Shown here: positions 63,110-64,000 of the stretch, piece after piece
Layout: every line of letters starts with the position of its first letter
Numbering within the stretch: the stretch's first letter is position 1
From: Euleptes europaea
Lineage: Eukaryota; Chordata; Lepidosauria; Squamata; Sphaerodactylidae
Assembly: GCF_029931775.1 (NCBI RefSeq)
Contig: NC_079318.1
Coordinates: 29,588,159 to 29,652,158, forward strand
Reading direction: 5' to 3'
DNA: 64,000 bases
The notes under the pieces: model-generated
Databases searched by the model: none
The model's input: only the letters and a program-made list of their open reading frames with translations
Told to the model about the DNA's origin: nothing
Translations under genes and position numbers: made by a program

Positions 63110-64000
63110 GTAAGTCATTAGATGGTGAAACACAAATCAACTGTACGATAATTGGTTTTATCGTATTCTGATACTTTTATAAAACATTTTATGATTTTTT
63201 TTAATGTAATCCATTGGGAAGTTTCCACAAACTCTGTTAACATTAATTGGGAAAAGAGTGGAATTTCTGTTCCCTTCCAGGTAGCCTTCTCAGTGTGCTC
63301 ATGGAACTGTGTTTTGGTTATTCAAGTCTTTGAGACGCACTTAAAGTGTAAATTTTGGGGAATAAATTAAAATGATCTGAATGATGGAAAATAATTCCTG
63401 ATTTAATTTATAGAGGAATGCATAAAATCACTGGAACATAGAAATATATTTGTTGCCGTTTATTTCACAATTTGTAAAAGTTGCCGAATGCTGAATCACT
63501 AACATTGAGAACATTTTTCAAAGTCTGTAGATGGTCAGAAAATTTGGATGTGATCTTAACCATTTCCCTTTAAGTTTACAAATGAGCTTCCAGAAATTCG
63601 TATTCTGCAAACATTTTACTAGCCTGCTGACTGTTTTCATAAATCTTATGTGGGCAGTTTTTTTTCCACTGTGGGCAAACAGATGACTGGCTTTTTAACA
63701 TATCCCTTTGACCTTATTAGACTTGAAATCCCAGCTTAACTGACTATTGATTCTTGTAGCAGAAATACAAACCTGGCAGGATAAGACTAGATGCTCTTTC
63801 CAAATGCCACAGAAAATAATGAAAATATCCTTACTTGTCCAAAGAAAAGCCCAAACCTTGTTACAGCTCTGTTCTATAGTCCAGCTAAGCCAGGCCTTCT
63901 ACTATAGCAGAAGTGTAGTCAGGATTTTGTGACTCCAACAGCAATGTGGAGTAACAATAGTATATAAAAAAGAGCAATGTCATTAGAAAAAAGGTCTGCC
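63110..64000. other. SDCCAG8 intron 8, nothing recognised
   Basis: AT-rich intron to the end of the window; the next exon is not visible. Confidence 0.35.

Overview
This is a piece of vertebrate nuclear DNA, almost certainly from a squamate reptile (a lizard). Several Sauria-SINE copies and a BovB LINE tail are present. So are CR1 LINE tails, a tRNA-SINE of the Squam1 type, DIRS elements and mariner/hAT MITEs. This mixture is typical of lizards. Two host genes lie head to head, the CEP170-SDCCAG8 order known from other amniotes. All exon calls rest on protein similarity recalled from the human genes plus reading-frame and splice-site agreement; no search was run.

Left three quarters, minus strand: the 5' part of CEP170 (centrosomal, FHA-domain protein). 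A probable untranslated first exon ends at 47479. Six coding exons follow at 26058-26162, 15643-15732, 14137-14215, 12561-12619, 11193-11355 and 9689-9823. Together they encode about 210 residues: the whole FHA domain and the conserved PSWWGDD segment. The gene runs off the left edge. One intron (14136-12620) begins ATATCCTT and ends AC, so it is a minor-spliceosome (U12) AT-AC intron.

Right quarter, plus strand: the 5' part of SDCCAG8 (centrosome/ciliary coiled-coil protein). Eight exons lie between 49348 and 63109 and encode about 305 residues. The gene runs off the right edge. The 1.9 kb between the two genes is a CpG-rich bidirectional promoter. It has NRF1-like sites on the CEP170 side and ZNF143/THAP11-type ACTACA..TCCCAG sites on the SDCCAG8 side.

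The rest is introns filled with repeats. There are two DIRS-type tyrosine-recombinase retroelement fossils (4236-8715, old; 28515-34200, young and nearly whole) and a solo LTR with 5-bp duplications. CR1, BovB, Vingi-like and L1-like LINE pieces and several SINEs are present. Three TA-flanked mariner MITEs occur, one carrying an 82-bp GC-rich minisatellite, along with hAT MITEs. Several nested insertions can be ordered in time.

The most interesting signal is in two unrelated palindromic repeat families. Both carry a hammerhead-ribozyme-like core: CTGAAGA, a 6-bp stem II, GAAA, a 4-base stem III that is palindromic in the best copies, then C, closed by a matching stem I. One family has landed inside the CEP170/SDCCAG8 bidirectional promoter, where one arm has expanded into five tandem 58-bp units, each with a hammerhead core.
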